From: Colivivens sp964452915
Lineage (GTDB): Bacteria > Bacteroidota > Bacteroidia > Bacteroidales > Bacteroidaceae
Direction: 5' to 3'
Length of the DNA: 64,000 nucleotides
Assembly: GCA_964452915.1 (NCBI GenBank)
Contig: CAYVNW010000005.1
Span: 21,806 to 85,805, forward strand
Part shown: in pieces, positions 35,778-45,227 of the stretch
How the letters are laid out: each line of letters opens with the position of its first letter
How positions within the stretch are numbered: position 1 is the stretch's first letter
The notes under the pieces: generated by a model
Databases searched by the model: none
What the model was told of the DNA's origin: nothing
What the model saw: only the letters and a program-made list of their open reading frames with translations
Program-made: the position numbers and the translations under genes

Positions 35778-38051
35778 CTATATATATGCGGCCGTCACAG
35801 AATTTGTCGATTTTGCAAGTTGTGATGGTGTACCCGTGAATATTACGTTACCACCCTGTTCTCCTGCACCAGGTCCTAATTCAACAATGTAGTCTGCTGA
35901 TTTAATGACATCCAAGTTGTGCTCAATAATATATACGGTGTTTCCTTTTGCCACCATATCATCAAACAAGTGTAATATATGGCGTATATCTTTGATATGC
36001 AACCCGTCGGTTGGTTCGTCAATTATGAACACCTTGCTTTTCTCTCCAAGATATGACGCAAGTTTCATGCGTTGTAACTCTCCACCCGACAAAGTGGACA
36101 ATGCTTGATTGAGATGCAGATAGGGCAGTCCTACATCAATTAGCGGTTTGAGTTTTGCCATTATCTTCTCGGTTATCTGTGGGTATAATGAGGTATCAGC
36201 AAAGAAATTTGAAGCATCGGCAACACTCATGTCCATTACTTCTGCAATGTTCTTACCTTGGAATTTATATGCAAGTGCCTCCGAAGAGTAGCGCAGGCCA
36301 TGGCAAACCTCACATTGAGTTTCAATATTTTCCATAAATGCCATTTCAGAAACAATGACACCTTTCCCTCCACATGCGGGACACGCACCCTTGCCATTGA
36401 ACGAGAAGTAATCTTCTTTTGTCTTGTTTGCTTTGGCAAACGTCTTTCTTATGTCGCCGGCCACATCCATGTAGGTTGCCGGAGTGGAGCGAAGGCTTAC
36501 TCCTATATTCTTTTGGCTTATATAGATTGGTTTCCGGTTCAAGTCGTCTTCAGCTTCTGTTTCTAATTGTTTGCGGAACACTTCCATTAAGCTGCTTTTG
36601 CCGGAGCCGGCAACACCACATACTACTGCCAGCACTCCAATTGGTAAATCAATGGTTATATTCTTTAGATTGTGAAGTGACGCGTTTTCAATATGGAACA
36701 GTTTTTGAGGAAGTCGTGGTGAAGTCTTTATTGGTACGCTTTCCTCAATCATCTTACCTGTCGTTGTATTACTTTTCAGCAGTCCCTCGTATGTTCCTTG
36801 GTATAGTATTTGTCCGCCTTCAGACCCTGCTCCTGGTCCCATGTCAACAATATTGTCGGCTATACGAATCATTTCCTTGTGGTGTTCAACGAGAATGACA
36901 GTATTTCCGTGGTCACGTAATTTCCTCACGGAGTTTTTTATCAAGTCAATATCGTGATTGTGAAGTCCGACGCTTGGTTCATCGAGAATATACAGCACGT
37001 CGGATAGAGCAGAATTGATATATTTTGCGATCTTGCATCTTTGTGCCTCTCCTCCTGACAAAGTACCTATAGGGCGGTCCAGGCTGAGATAACCTAATCC
37101 GATCTCTTCGAGTGCGCTTAAACGTTGGCTTATCGATTGCTTTAGGTCAACTGCCAATGAGTCATTTATAGATAATATCCACTTGTTAAGTTTTTGAATT
37201 GACAAGTGACACGCATCGGCGATGTTCTTGCCTTCAATCTTACACGAGCGTACTTTGGCGTTAAGCCTTGTTCCACCGCAATCAGGACATATTCCCATTT
37301 TGAGCATGGGATTTAATACCGCACTGTGCAACAGCCCTTCTTCCGAGTTAATAATACTTCTGTACATACGCGGTATCAATCCCTCGTATTTCGCTGTACG
37401 TGGCCAGTTTGCAGGAGGGTTCTTTAGTTTGATTTGCGGTGAATTCAGAAACAAGTCAAGTTCTTCCGGTGAATAATCCTTGATTTTTTTATCAAGGTCG
37501 AATAATCCGCTGTGTGCGTACCGTATCCAACGCCATCCTCCTTTATGAAATGCAATATAATGAATAGTGTCTTCATCGTTGAGGCTCTTATCGAAATCAA
37601 CGAGTTTGTGAATGTCAAGTTCGCGGATTTCGCCGAGTCCGGAGCATCTTGGACAACTCCCCTGTGGATGATTAAATGAGAAAGTGTCGGAATAACCGAT
37701 AAAGGGTTTTCCTATGCGGGAGAAAAGCAGTCGCATCAGTGAATAAATGTCGGTATAGGTGCCGACAGTTGACCGGCTGTTTTGCGCTGGTTTCTTTTGG
37801 TCAATAACTATCGCCACAGGCAGTCCTTCGATGTTTTCAACGTGGGGTCTGCCATAATGCGGCAGATACTGTTGCACAAACGAAGGGAACGTATCATTTA
37901 GTTCCCTTCGTGATTTTGCCGCTATGGTATCAAGGACCAGCGATGATTTACCCGATCCGGACACACCTGTAAATACCGTTATTTTATACTTAGGTATTGT
38001 TAGCGATACATGTTTGAGATTATTCTCGTATGCTCCTTCTATCTTTATCAT
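35778..38051 (-). CDS. short UvrA-like ABC excinuclease subunit paralogue
   Basis: 757 residues against about 940 for canonical UvrA. Two ABC ATPase halves are seen: Walker A GVSGSGKSS near residue 30 and GVAGSGKSS near 480, with signatures LSGGEAQR and LSGGELQR and DEP Walker B sequences. Zinc-binding CPxC pairs occur (CPRCSG, CPDCGG, CPACGG, CEVC). The missing ~180 residues correspond mostly to the UvrB-binding and insertion domains, as in UvrA2-type proteins linked to drug or DNA-damage tolerance. It overlaps the aminopeptidase gene by 4 bases (ATGA). Confidence 0.85.
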   Translation of the reverse strand: MIKIEGAYENNLKHVSLTIPKYKITVFTGVSGSGKSSLVLDTIAAKSRRELNDTFPSFVQQYLPHYGRPHVENIEGLPVAIVIDQKKPAQNSRSTVGTYTDIYSLMRLLFSRIGKPFIGYSDTFSFNHPQGSCPRCSGLGEIRELDIHKLVDFDKSLNDEDTIHYIAFHKGGWRWIRYAHSGLFDLDKKIKDYSPEELDLFLNSPQIKLKNPPANWPRTAKYEGLIPRMYRSIINSEEGLLHSAVLNPMLKMGICPDCGGTRLNAKVRSCKIEGKNIADACHLSIQKLNKWILSINDSLAVDLKQSISQRLSALEEIGLGYLSLDRPIGTLSGGEAQRCKIAKYINSALSDVLYILDEPSVGLHNHDIDLIKNSVRKLRDHGNTVILVEHHKEMIRIADNIVDMGPGAGSEGGQILYQGTYEGLLKSNTTTGKMIEESVPIKTSPRLPQKLFHIENASLHNLKNITIDLPIGVLAVVCGVAGSGKSSLMEVFRKQLETEAEDDLNRKPIYISQKNIGVSLRSTPATYMDVAGDIRKTFAKANKTKEDYFSFNGKGACPACGGKGVIVSEMAFMENIETQCEVCHGLRYSSEALAYKFQGKNIAEVMDMSVADASNFFADTSLYPQITEKIMAKLKPLIDVGLPYLHLNQALSTLSGGELQRMKLASYLGEKSKVFIIDEPTDGLHIKDIRHILHLFDDMVAKGNTVYIIEHNLDVIKSADYIVELGPGAGEQGGNVIFTGTPSQLAKSTNSVTAAYI

Positions 38052-39445
38052 CCTTTAGCTGCGTAAACTTCTTCAATGGTCATTGGTTTCTTTTTGTGAC
38101 CAAGCAGCCGTGCGCCATTCTCAGTTATTACATAGTCGAGTTCGTTACGCAAGCCTGTAAAGTTTTTCCATGCCTCTAACTTGTCATAATTGATAAAGTC
38201 GGTAAATTGCTTCTCGGCTTTCCATTTATCGATGAGTTCAGGAATGAAATAAATTCCCGGTTCGATGGTGAACACAAATCCTGGTTCGAGTTTGCGGGCA
38301 AGACGAAGTGACTTAAATCCAAACTGTGTGCTTTTCTTTTCGCCTTCGGCATAACCTACATATTGTTCTCCGAGATTTTCCATGTCGTGGACGTCAAGCC
38401 CCATCATATGTCCTACACCACAAGGGAAGAATATGGCATATGCTCCTGTTTCTGCTGCTTCTCTTGGATCTCCTTTCATAAGTCCTATCTCTTTCATCCC
38501 GGCACAGATTGTTTCTGCTGCTGCGAGGTGTGCTTCCTTATACGGTACTCCAGGAGCGAGCTTAGACACTGCGGCATAGAATGATTTCAGATGCAGGTTG
38601 TATATCATGGCTTGTTGCTCGGTAAATTTTTCGCTGACTGGCATTGATGACGACAAATCACCGGCATAGTGCAGTTCATCTTCAGCACCTGCGTCGATTA
38701 GCAGTATGTCACCATCATGCAACGTGTTTACAAACGCATGTTGGTGAAGCGTTTGTCCTTTCGTCGTGGCAATGGTAGGGAATGATTTGAAACATCCCTG
38801 ACTTATTACTGCCTCATCAATAGCTGCGGCAATCTGGGCTTCCGTTACGCCCGGGCGCGCTGCCTTGTATGCAGCAAGGTGCATATCTATGCTTATGTCA
38901 ATAGCCGATTCTATGTGTTCGAGTTCCTCTGCAGTCTTGTGGTTTCTCATGTCTACTATTGCCTTTATCATCGTAACGGATGCTTTTTCGGCTTGTTCTG
39001 CAGGGTTTATGCCAAGGAGTTCTTGAAGCCATACTTGGTGCTCGCCTCTGTATGGTGGCAGGAAATGTATGGTCTGCCCCTTGGACTGTGCGTTCTTCAC
39101 GTATGTTGCCAATTCGGCAAGTGGCTTAGTCTCTGTGATTCCCACAACTGCACTTTTTTCGGCAATGGTAGGTTGATAGCCCATCCACACGATGTCATCG
39201 ATAGTGAGTTCGTTCCCAAATATGATTTCCTTATCATTGTCAATGTCGATCACAGCAGCTAATCCTGCATAATCGCCACCGAAAAAATAAAGAAAAGAAC
39301 TGTCCTGACGGAATCTGTATGCGTTGTCTGCATAGTTCATTCCGGCTTCACCGTTACCAAGGAAGAGCAACAAGCCACTTCCAACTCTTTTCTTGAGTTC
39401 TGCCCTGCGCTGTACGTAGGTCTCTTTTTTAAATGGTCTATTCAT
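38048..39445 (-). CDS. pepP: Xaa-Pro aminopeptidase P family
   Basis: 465-residue metallopeptidase M24 that removes N-terminal residues preceding proline. An N-terminal creatinase-like domain precedes the pita-bread catalytic half. Metal ligands are visible in LLIDAGAEDELHYAGDLS (two Asp), GVGHMMGLDVHD (His), FTIEPGIYF (Glu) and a late Glu near GLRNELDYVIT. It is preceded by a consensus promoter and co-transcribed with the short UvrA gene. Confidence 0.92.
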   Translation of the reverse strand: MNRPFKKETYVQRRAELKKRVGSGLLLFLGNGEAGMNYADNAYRFRQDSSFLYFFGGDYAGLAAVIDIDNDKEIIFGNELTIDDIVWMGYQPTIAEKSAVVGITETKPLAELATYVKNAQSKGQTIHFLPPYRGEHQVWLQELLGINPAEQAEKASVTMIKAIVDMRNHKTAEELEHIESAIDISIDMHLAAYKAARPGVTEAQIAAAIDEAVISQGCFKSFPTIATTKGQTLHQHAFVNTLHDGDILLIDAGAEDELHYAGDLSSSMPVSEKFTEQQAMIYNLHLKSFYAAVSKLAPGVPYKEAHLAAAETICAGMKEIGLMKGDPREAAETGAYAIFFPCGVGHMMGLDVHDMENLGEQYVGYAEGEKKSTQFGFKSLRLARKLEPGFVFTIEPGIYFIPELIDKWKAEKQFTDFINYDKLEAWKNFTGLRNELDYVITENGARLLGHKKKPMTIEEVYAAKG

Positions 39446-39510
39446 AGTTCAAAAGTTTAGTATTCTTTCGTCTTAACTAATAATACAATGTACCTATAAT
39501 ATATATACTG

Positions 39511-39541
39511 CAAAGATAAGGTAAATCAAACACAGTACAAA
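39511..39541 (-). promoter_or_regulatory. promoter of pepP/short-uvrA unit
   Basis: Minus-strand TTTG (39538-39541), 19 bp, TATCTTTG (39511-39518). Confidence 0.75.
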
Positions 39542-39663
39542 ATAAATCTATATAAATTTTTACTGATATAAGTATACGTCGACTCGTTTTGTTTGGAAAA
39601 GTTTAGTGGAAGAATTCCTAAAATGTTTAGGAAAAGAAACAGCTCTACCGGATTAAAACTTTC

Positions 39664-39671
39664 TACCTTTG
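39664..39671 (+). promoter_or_regulatory. -7 box for small secreted protein gene
   Basis: TACCTTTG; transcription would start near 39678, leaving a ~48-base, very A-rich leader before ATG 39726. Such A-rich leaders replace Shine-Dalgarno pairing in many Bacteroidetes genes. Confidence 0.6.
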
Positions 39672-39725
39672 CAGAGTCAAAAAGACAGAAACAAATAAAA
39701 AACAAAAATAAAAAAGAAACAAGTT

Positions 39726-40226
39726 ATGAAGAAGTTATTCGCAACATTAGCAGTAGTAGTGGTTACACTCACTGCATCAGCTCAAAGTTCAGTAGTGTAT
39801 TACACTCCGGTAAACAAGACAATGGAAGTTGGCATCGGCTTTGATCCATATTCTCACAAGTGCATATTCAGTATCATTGAAGAGTCAAAGAATGATGTAG
39901 ATTTTACATTCGACATCCTCAACCATAACGGACAAAGTGTACTCGGCTCTACAAAAGCACTGAGCGAAGGTAAAATCAATATAATTCCAAAAACGAGGAA
40001 AGTCAGTTACTATGCTTGCAATTACGAACTTACAATTGGAGAACTTAAGTCGTTAATACGTACGGCAAATGATAATGGCAAGGTTGTAATCAATGGTGTA
40101 GAATTTGATGGCGAAGAACTGGCAAGTACGCTGAAGGATATAGAGGACAAGTGGTTTAAACCAGCAGGTGCAAATGATAGGGGGCGTTTCTTCCGTCCGG
40201 GTCGTCCGGCAGAGTTAAGAGGATAA
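39726..40226 (+). CDS. small secreted protein of unknown function
   Basis: 166 residues. A signal peptide (MKKLFATLAVVVVTLTASAQ) is followed by a beta-rich mature region (VVYYTPVNKTMEVGIGFDPY). The C-terminus is basic with GRFFRPGRPAELRG. No family recognised. It has its own promoter and is followed by a hairpin terminator, so it is a single-gene transcript. An A-rich leader suggests strong translation. Confidence 0.75.
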   Translation: MKKLFATLAVVVVTLTASAQSSVVYYTPVNKTMEVGIGFDPYSHKCIFSIIEESKNDVDFTFDILNHNGQSVLGSTKALSEGKINIIPKTRKVSYYACNYELTIGELKSLIRTANDNGKVVINGVEFDGEELASTLKDIEDKWFKPAGANDRGRFFRPGRPAELRG

Positions 40227-40298
40227 GCGTATTATCGCACAAGTACAGCTCTAAAAAGATGACAGCATAATTTTAAGAATCATTATTTATAACGACAG

Positions 40299-40332
40299 AG
40301 AGATGTGTTGAGGGCGACCTTAGCACATCTCT
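40299..40332 (+). terminator. hairpin terminator
   Basis: Perfect 9-bp arms AGAGATGTG (40299-40307) and CACATCTCT (40324-40332), followed by T-rich sequence, 72 bases past the stop of the secreted protein gene and before convergent histidine kinase gene. Confidence 0.7.
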
Positions 40333-40360
40333 TCTTGGTTTAGACCTAAATAATATGTTA

Positions 40361-41830
40361 TTATCTGTTTAGATTGAACCGCACAGTAAGTCCACCGCCA
40401 GGTGTTAATTCTGCTGATACCTTTCCACCATGTACTGCTACGGCATTCTTTACGATAGACAGTCCGAGACCTGTGCCTCCGGCTTTTCGTGATCGGCCTT
40501 TGTCGACTCTGTAAAAACGTTCAAACAGATGTGACAGATGTTGAGGTTCTACTCCAACGCCATTATCACTGACTGTAAATTCGTACGACTTTACTCCCCC
40601 ATCCTCGACCTCTATGCATACAATGCTGACTTTTGTAGCACCCGTGGCGTATGCCAAGATATTGTCAATCAAGTTGCGGAAGATACTGTATATGAGCCCT
40701 TGGTCTCCCTTGACTACGACCTTGTTTGGAACGTTCAAGCATACCTTCAGCCCCTTTTGTTGAAACTGAAGCGCCGTGTCGTCCAACACGGAGTTTATGA
40801 CATCGGTCACATTGACGGGCTTTCCTCCTTGGAATCCGTTGCTGTTGTTCCCCGTCTTAACTATCTCATCGAGTTTCGTCAGCGTCGACATATCAAGCAG
40901 TAGGTCTGACATTCGTTTACTTTGTGCATAACACCGTTCGAGAAAATGCATGCGTTTTGTCTCGTCCATGTCGGGATGTTGCAATATCGTTTCCAAATAC
41001 CCTTGTATGCTTGCAGCGGGTGTTTTCAATTCATGTGCGGCATTTTGAGTAAGTTGACGCTTTATTCTTGCCTTATCCTCTTCAGAATGTTTAAGTTTCC
41101 AATATTGTGCGATGATGGTATGGCTGATGTCGCCGAGTTCGTCGTCCGGCAATTTGCGTTCAAGCTCATGGTCGAGTTCGTCATCACTCTCTGCTTTAGA
41201 AGCAAACTCACGTAGAGATCTTATGTGCCGGCTGATTCGTGATGTATTGTAGTATAAAACGATACCAAGAGTCAAGGTAAGCAACAGCGCAAAATAGAGG
41301 TACGTATTGTCTGCCTGTAGTGAACGTGTCAGTTCCGCCGAATAAGGGACTGCTGTCCGGATAATTAATCCCGACCTGCTATTATTATTTATGCTGTCTG
41401 ATGGAAAAAAAGTAGCGGAATAGAAGTAGGTTGTGTTGGTAGATTCTGAAGTCCGCTTTATGTCATATCCATATCCTTGCCGTAGTGCCTGACGAACTTC
41501 TTCTCGTTCCAAGTGGTTACCCATTGAGTCAACATCATGATCCTGTGAGTCTAATATAACCGTTCCGTCAGCCCTAATGATGGATACACGCAAACCCTTA
41601 ATTTTATGTTGTGCCACATATTGATCGAACTCGTCTCTGTCGCACAACTTGCCCGGTCCCAGGGTCTGCATCATTTGATAATTGTACATTTGTAGGCGCG
41701 ACTCCAAAATGTCGATTTTATAATTTTTCTCCCTATAATACTGGTACACGCTGAAACAGGCCGCGAAAACAATGAACACGCCACCTACACTATATAGTAG
41801 ATTTTTTTGGAATGACCTTGATCTAAACAT
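40361..41830 (-). CDS. sensor histidine kinase
   Basis: 489-residue inner-membrane kinase. One helix near residue 12 and one near 180 enclose a periplasmic sensor domain, followed by a HAMP-like linker. The H-box AAHELKTPAASIQGYLE carries the phospho-His near 260. ATP-binding boxes are FRNLIDNILAYA (N), VSDNGVGV (G1) and GGTGLGLSIV (G2). It is encoded 20 bases after its response regulator. Similar to PhoR/RprX-type sensors; signal unknown. Confidence 0.93.
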   Translation of the reverse strand: MFRSRSFQKNLLYSVGGVFIVFAACFSVYQYYREKNYKIDILESRLQMYNYQMMQTLGPGKLCDRDEFDQYVAQHKIKGLRVSIIRADGTVILDSQDHDVDSMGNHLEREEVRQALRQGYGYDIKRTSESTNTTYFYSATFFPSDSINNNSRSGLIIRTAVPYSAELTRSLQADNTYLYFALLLTLTLGIVLYYNTSRISRHIRSLREFASKAESDDELDHELERKLPDDELGDISHTIIAQYWKLKHSEEDKARIKRQLTQNAAHELKTPAASIQGYLETILQHPDMDETKRMHFLERCYAQSKRMSDLLLDMSTLTKLDEIVKTGNNSNGFQGGKPVNVTDVINSVLDDTALQFQQKGLKVCLNVPNKVVVKGDQGLIYSIFRNLIDNILAYATGATKVSIVCIEVEDGGVKSYEFTVSDNGVGVEPQHLSHLFERFYRVDKGRSRKAGGTGLGLSIVKNAVAVHGGKVSAELTPGGGLTVRFNLNR

Positions 41831-41850
41831 AACCCCATGGTTTAAGTATG

Positions 41851-42591
41851 CTACACTTCAAACACATATCCATATCCGAAACGGGTTTTTATTTGTTTGC
41901 CGTACTTGCCAATCTTCTTCCTAAGACGGGTGATGTTCACGTCTACAGTACGGTCGAGAACATATGTGTCACTTGGCCAACAGCGGTCGAGCAACTCATT
42001 ACGGCTGAATACCTTATTCGGATTCTTTAATAACAATTGCAACAATTCAAACTCCAATTTAGTGAGCTGTATAGGTTCATTATCAAGAGTGACAGTCTTG
42101 CTGGAAGAATCCAGGCAAAGGGTCTTGTATCGTGTCACAGTCTCTGAGGCGTTCTGTCTGTTTGCATCGGAAAGACCTTTCGGTGAGTCTTTCCGTACAC
42201 GTCTCAATACCGCCTTCACCCTCGCTTTTACCTCTTTCATGCTTAGAGGCTTCGATATGTAGTCATCGCCGCCGATGTTGAGTCCTTTGACCATACTGTC
42301 CTCATCGTCGAGTGCGGTAATGAAAATAATAGGAATGTCGGCGGTTTGCCGGTTCTCTTTAAGTTTTCTTGCCATTTGGAATCCCGACATCTCACCCATC
42401 ATGATATCCAAAAGAATCAGCGAATAGGATGGCCGTTTTTCTGTATTGCTATCAGACTTGACGGAGTCGGCTATCATATCCAAGGCTGACTCCGCAGAAT
42501 ATGCGACATCCACCTCGTATCCTTCTGTTTCAAGGTTATATTGCAATATCTCGCATATATCCTGCTCATCGTCAACTACAAGTATTCTCAT
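41851..42591 (-). CDS. OmpR/PhoB-type response regulator
   Basis: 246 residues. The receiver domain has VVDDEQD acidic pocket, LILLDIMMGEMSG phospho-acceptor Asp near residue 61, and the Lys in ISKPLSMKEV near 110. A winged-helix DNA-binding domain follows with LLQLLLKNPNKVFSRNELLD and RTVDVNITRLRKKIG. Paired with the histidine kinase just downstream. Confidence 0.95.
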   Translation of the reverse strand: MRILVVDDEQDICEILQYNLETEGYEVDVAYSAESALDMIADSVKSDSNTEKRPSYSLILLDIMMGEMSGFQMARKLKENRQTADIPIIFITALDDEDSMVKGLNIGGDDYISKPLSMKEVKARVKAVLRRVRKDSPKGLSDANRQNASETVTRYKTLCLDSSSKTVTLDNEPIQLTKLEFELLQLLLKNPNKVFSRNELLDRCWPSDTYVLDRTVDVNITRLRKKIGKYGKQIKTRFGYGYVFEV

Positions 42592-42618
42592 GCATACGGA
42601 TTTTTATTCTTGACAATG

Positions 42619-42648
42619 CAAAGATACATTATATTTGTCAATGCACAA
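42619..42648 (-). promoter_or_regulatory. promoter of two-component system operon
   Basis: Minus-strand TTG (42646-42648), 19 bp, TATCTTTG (42619-42626), 28 bases before ATG 42591. Confidence 0.65.
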
Positions 42649-42847
42649 TCATTAAACTTGTTACGATATTATGACAAAGTACGGTATAACGATGGGGAAG
42701 TTCGTAGGTATGACGGGAATGGCGGTTGTTGGCGAGACTCTGAGTGGGTGGTGATTTCTCATTGGCTCGTGAAGTGCCGTGTCCTCTTCCTGAAGCGATG
42801 GGTTCTTTCGGATTCTTGTCACGTCATTAGCTTGGACAATCAAAATA

Positions 42848-42914
42848 ACCGAATTTTGACATTCGTCTCACGGGATGTTTGGTGTCATCTCACAGGCGTT
42901 TGCCAAAATTCGGT
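42848..42914. repeat. 11-bp inverted repeat in gene-free spacer
   Basis: ACCGAATTTTG (42848-42858) and CAAAATTCGGT (42904-42914) are perfect inverted arms with a 45-base spacer. The surrounding ~490-base stretch (42592-43078) has no credible gene; it holds only the two-component promoter at one end, this repeat, and a terminator at the other end. Confidence 0.6.
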
Positions 42915-43032
42915 CATATGAATATATAGTTTCCATCTAATCCTATGTGGCTTCTGTCAGCATAACCATTATCAAGTAAATGACTGCGCCCTTGTACATC
43001 AGGTTTTTATGTCATGTGACTTACTTGAATAA

Positions 43033-43050
43033 AAGCCACTTTTGAAAGTG
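43033..43050 (-). terminator. candidate terminator after DUF4252 gene
   Basis: On the minus strand CACTT-TCAA-AAGTG stem followed by GCTTTTATT, 28 bases past the DUF4252 stop at 43079. Confidence 0.5.
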
Positions 43051-43078
43051 ATGTATTGCTGTGCTCACATATTTTCTG

Positions 43079-43559
43079 TTACTTCCCTTGCCGCTGGCTC
43101 TCATTCATCAGCTTTTCCACATCCCGTTCGTTAAACTTGCCGGAGAATGCCATTACCACGTTTTCCGACTCCTCATTCACCGCCATTAAAAGCACTGAAC
43201 TGCTTTTTGTCTCTTTTATATAAAACTTCACTTTGTCGGTGTCATCGTTTATCGACATCATGAGTTCGTATTTGTTGTTCTTGACCATCTTCTCCACGGT
43301 TGCGTCAATCTTAGCGCACACCGTTTTTTTTCTCAGTCGATACAATCTGTATGGCGGACAGCTTGTTCATAAGTCCTTTGATGTCAATTCCAGGAACTTC
43401 TGGCGAGGCAATTCCTGCGGCCATTCTGAGCATGGTCTTTGATATGTATACGTAAGTCACGTCTTTTATCTCAGCGAATTGCTCCAATTCCTTGACTTGG
43501 GCGCTTGCGCCCGTTCCGGTTATTATTGTTATCAATATTATTAATATTATTCGATTCAT
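43079..43559 (-). pseudogene. DUF4252 secreted protein, frameshifted in an A8 run
   Basis: From ATG 43559: signal peptide (MNRIILIILITIITGTGASA), then DVTYVYISKTMLRMAAG and IQIVSTEKK, matching DUF4252. At 43324-43331 the coding strand has eight A; reading then stops at GVR. With seven A the frame continues TVCAKIDATVEKMVKNNKYE to the family-like end at 43079, giving about 159 residues. This could be a real null mutation, phase variation, transcriptional slippage rescue, or a sequencing indel. Fourth gene of the decayed sigma locus, 2 bases after the anti-sigma-like gene. Confidence 0.8.
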
Positions 43560-43561
43560 AA

Positions 43562-43939
43562 CTATTCCATTATTTTAAATTGTTTCTCTAATATTTTCTG
43601 AGCCTTGTACACCTTGTCGTTGGCGTTCTTATACTGGTACATGCCGCGGTTAAGATTCTCGGCAACAAGTCCGATAGCCTTTTCTGCCTCCTTGTATGCG
43701 GTTTCGGGATCAATATATGTATCTCTCAAACCCGCGCTTTCGTTTGGCTGATTGTAGAAGTAGAGGCCTATACCCGACAACAGTGCAATGGAAGCCGCAA
43801 TACCAATTGTTTTAATCCGCAAACTACGCCGCTTTGCGTGTTCCATTTTTCCCCATAGGTCGATAGAGGATGACAGTCGTTGTTCGAGTCCTGCCGGTAT
43901 TGGTATTTTGTCAAGTTCATCGAAATTCAATTTTTCCAT
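43562..43939 (-). CDS. single-pass membrane protein, possible anti-sigma-like
   Basis: 125 residues. A cytoplasmic N-terminal part (ELDKIPIPAGLEQRLSSSID) is followed by basic residues and one transmembrane helix (TIGIAASIALLSGIGLYFY, about 43-61), then a helical periplasmic part. Its start overlaps the sigma-factor 3' end by 13 bases, and this placement plus topology is the only basis for calling it anti-sigma-like; no anti-sigma domain is recognised. Confidence 0.6.
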   Translation of the reverse strand: MEKLNFDELDKIPIPAGLEQRLSSSIDLWGKMEHAKRRSLRIKTIGIAASIALLSGIGLYFYNQPNESAGLRDTYIDPETAYKEAEKAIGLVAENLNRGMYQYKNANDKVYKAQKILEKQFKIME

Positions 43940-44284
43940 GTTTCCGTTATTTTAAAAAATTGATACTTAAGCTTGTTTCTGATCCTCATAATTATAATCC
44001 TTATATTGCCATTGGACAGTCCGGTCGTGTTCCCAATGTCCTCGTATGACATACCATCGACCATACGCATCTGTGCGATCTTTCGTTCTTTTTCCGGTAG
44101 CAGGTTGATAAGGTGGTTCATTCTTTCCGCATCTTCCTTTTGTTCTACCTGTACGTCTACGCCATTAGTAGGATCGATTTTTATGTCGTCATGTATTTCT
44201 GCAGACATATCGAGTCTGTTTACCCACTCTGTAAAGCAGCTTATAGTGGGGCATATAACGTTCCTTGAATTCTTTTGAGTTCAT
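43927..44284 (-). pseudogene. ECF RNA polymerase sigma factor with internal deletion
   Basis: From ATG 44284 it starts like a Bacteroidetes ECF sigma factor (MNSKEFKERYMPHYKLLYR), but frame and homology then break. The other frame resumes with an intact region 4 (LINLLPEKERKIAQMRMVDG, MSYEDIGNTTGLSNGNIR, RIRNKLK). The ~75 residues of region 2, which bind the -10 element and core polymerase, are missing. ATG 44208 could still produce a 93-residue region-4-only protein. Deletion, not point frameshift, best explains it. Confidence 0.75.
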
Positions 44285-44310
44285 TAGCACAAGGCCGTGT
44301 TTGTGATATG

Positions 44311-45132
44311 CTATTTTTCCGGAGTGGAATATTCTACGTGCAACGCGCAATTTCCCGTTATATTCAAATCGGGAAATTCCTCCTTCACTGCCTGCCTTCC
44401 CATATAGTAGTGACAACTGCACGATTCCATGGCGACTCCGCGACTGCCCAAATAGTCCATGGCTTCTTTTTCTGAATGCAGTTCAGGATATAGTGTTCCA
44501 TTGATAATGACTGCCAAGTTCTTCCGGTCTATCTCTTCGCTGTCATCATTGCCGTCATCATCATCGTCTGTCCCGTCTATTTGCATCATATTAAGCGCCA
44601 TCATCTTCTTCATGTCGTCCATACTTATTCTGAATACGGCATGGGATATATATGTCTTGGTAAGGAAATTAATCTTTATGACGGACTCTGTGATGTCATC
44701 CCTTTCTGTCCTTACATACATTTGCAGATTATGAAATAAGTCTGTGTCGCCTTTTAGAATACTTTTGAAGTTAGAGAAGATATTCTCATCGGATTCTGTG
44801 TCCTCATTATTATCGTTAAGCACGACAAAAGGCTCGAACCCTTTAAGTGACTTAATATCTTCCGTAAGCGTCTCGCTTTGCGAAGGGTTGAGTTCAAGCC
44901 CTACCTGCTCTACCTTCTTGAAACTTTTGATGATTTTGTTTACGTCAATCCCGTTGCGGACATAATCTATACTGTCTTTTTTATACTCCTTCAGATTTTC
45001 CTCGGTCATGTCAGAGTATTCCGCACCAGGGAATGACTTGTATTTCTCAATCAGCTGATCAGCGGTTTGAGCATACATGCATCCTGCCAACGACAGCAAA
45101 ATTAGAGTAATGATTCTTGTTTGCCTTCTCAT
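44311..45132 (-). CDS. secreted protein of unknown function
   Basis: 273 residues. A signal peptide (IITLILLSLAGCMYA) is followed by a helical acidic domain with a striking Asp run (GTDDDDDGNDDSEE near residue 190) and a C-terminal beta segment (KNLAVIINGTLYPELHSEKE). A lipobox-like LAGC also occurs in the signal. No family recognised. It lies 26 bases upstream of the decayed sigma gene on the same strand, so it probably belongs to that regulon. Confidence 0.65.
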   Translation of the reverse strand: MRRQTRIITLILLSLAGCMYAQTADQLIEKYKSFPGAEYSDMTEENLKEYKKDSIDYVRNGIDVNKIIKSFKKVEQVGLELNPSQSETLTEDIKSLKGFEPFVVLNDNNEDTESDENIFSNFKSILKGDTDLFHNLQMYVRTERDDITESVIKINFLTKTYISHAVFRISMDDMKKMMALNMMQIDGTDDDDDGNDDSEEIDRKNLAVIINGTLYPELHSEKEAMDYLGSRGVAMESCSCHYYMGRQAVKEEFPDLNITGNCALHVEYSTPEK

Positions 45133-45227
45133 GTTAATGCTATTTACAATTATACATTATTTGTTCTTTTGAAACGTTTCTATCTATATAAACGTAGAAA
45201 GCATCAAGTTCGTTACAACATTTTGTA

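Noticed and set aside
35778..38051. Canonical uvrA
   Set aside because: About 180 residues shorter, with the UvrB-interaction region apparently lacking; called as a short paralogue instead.
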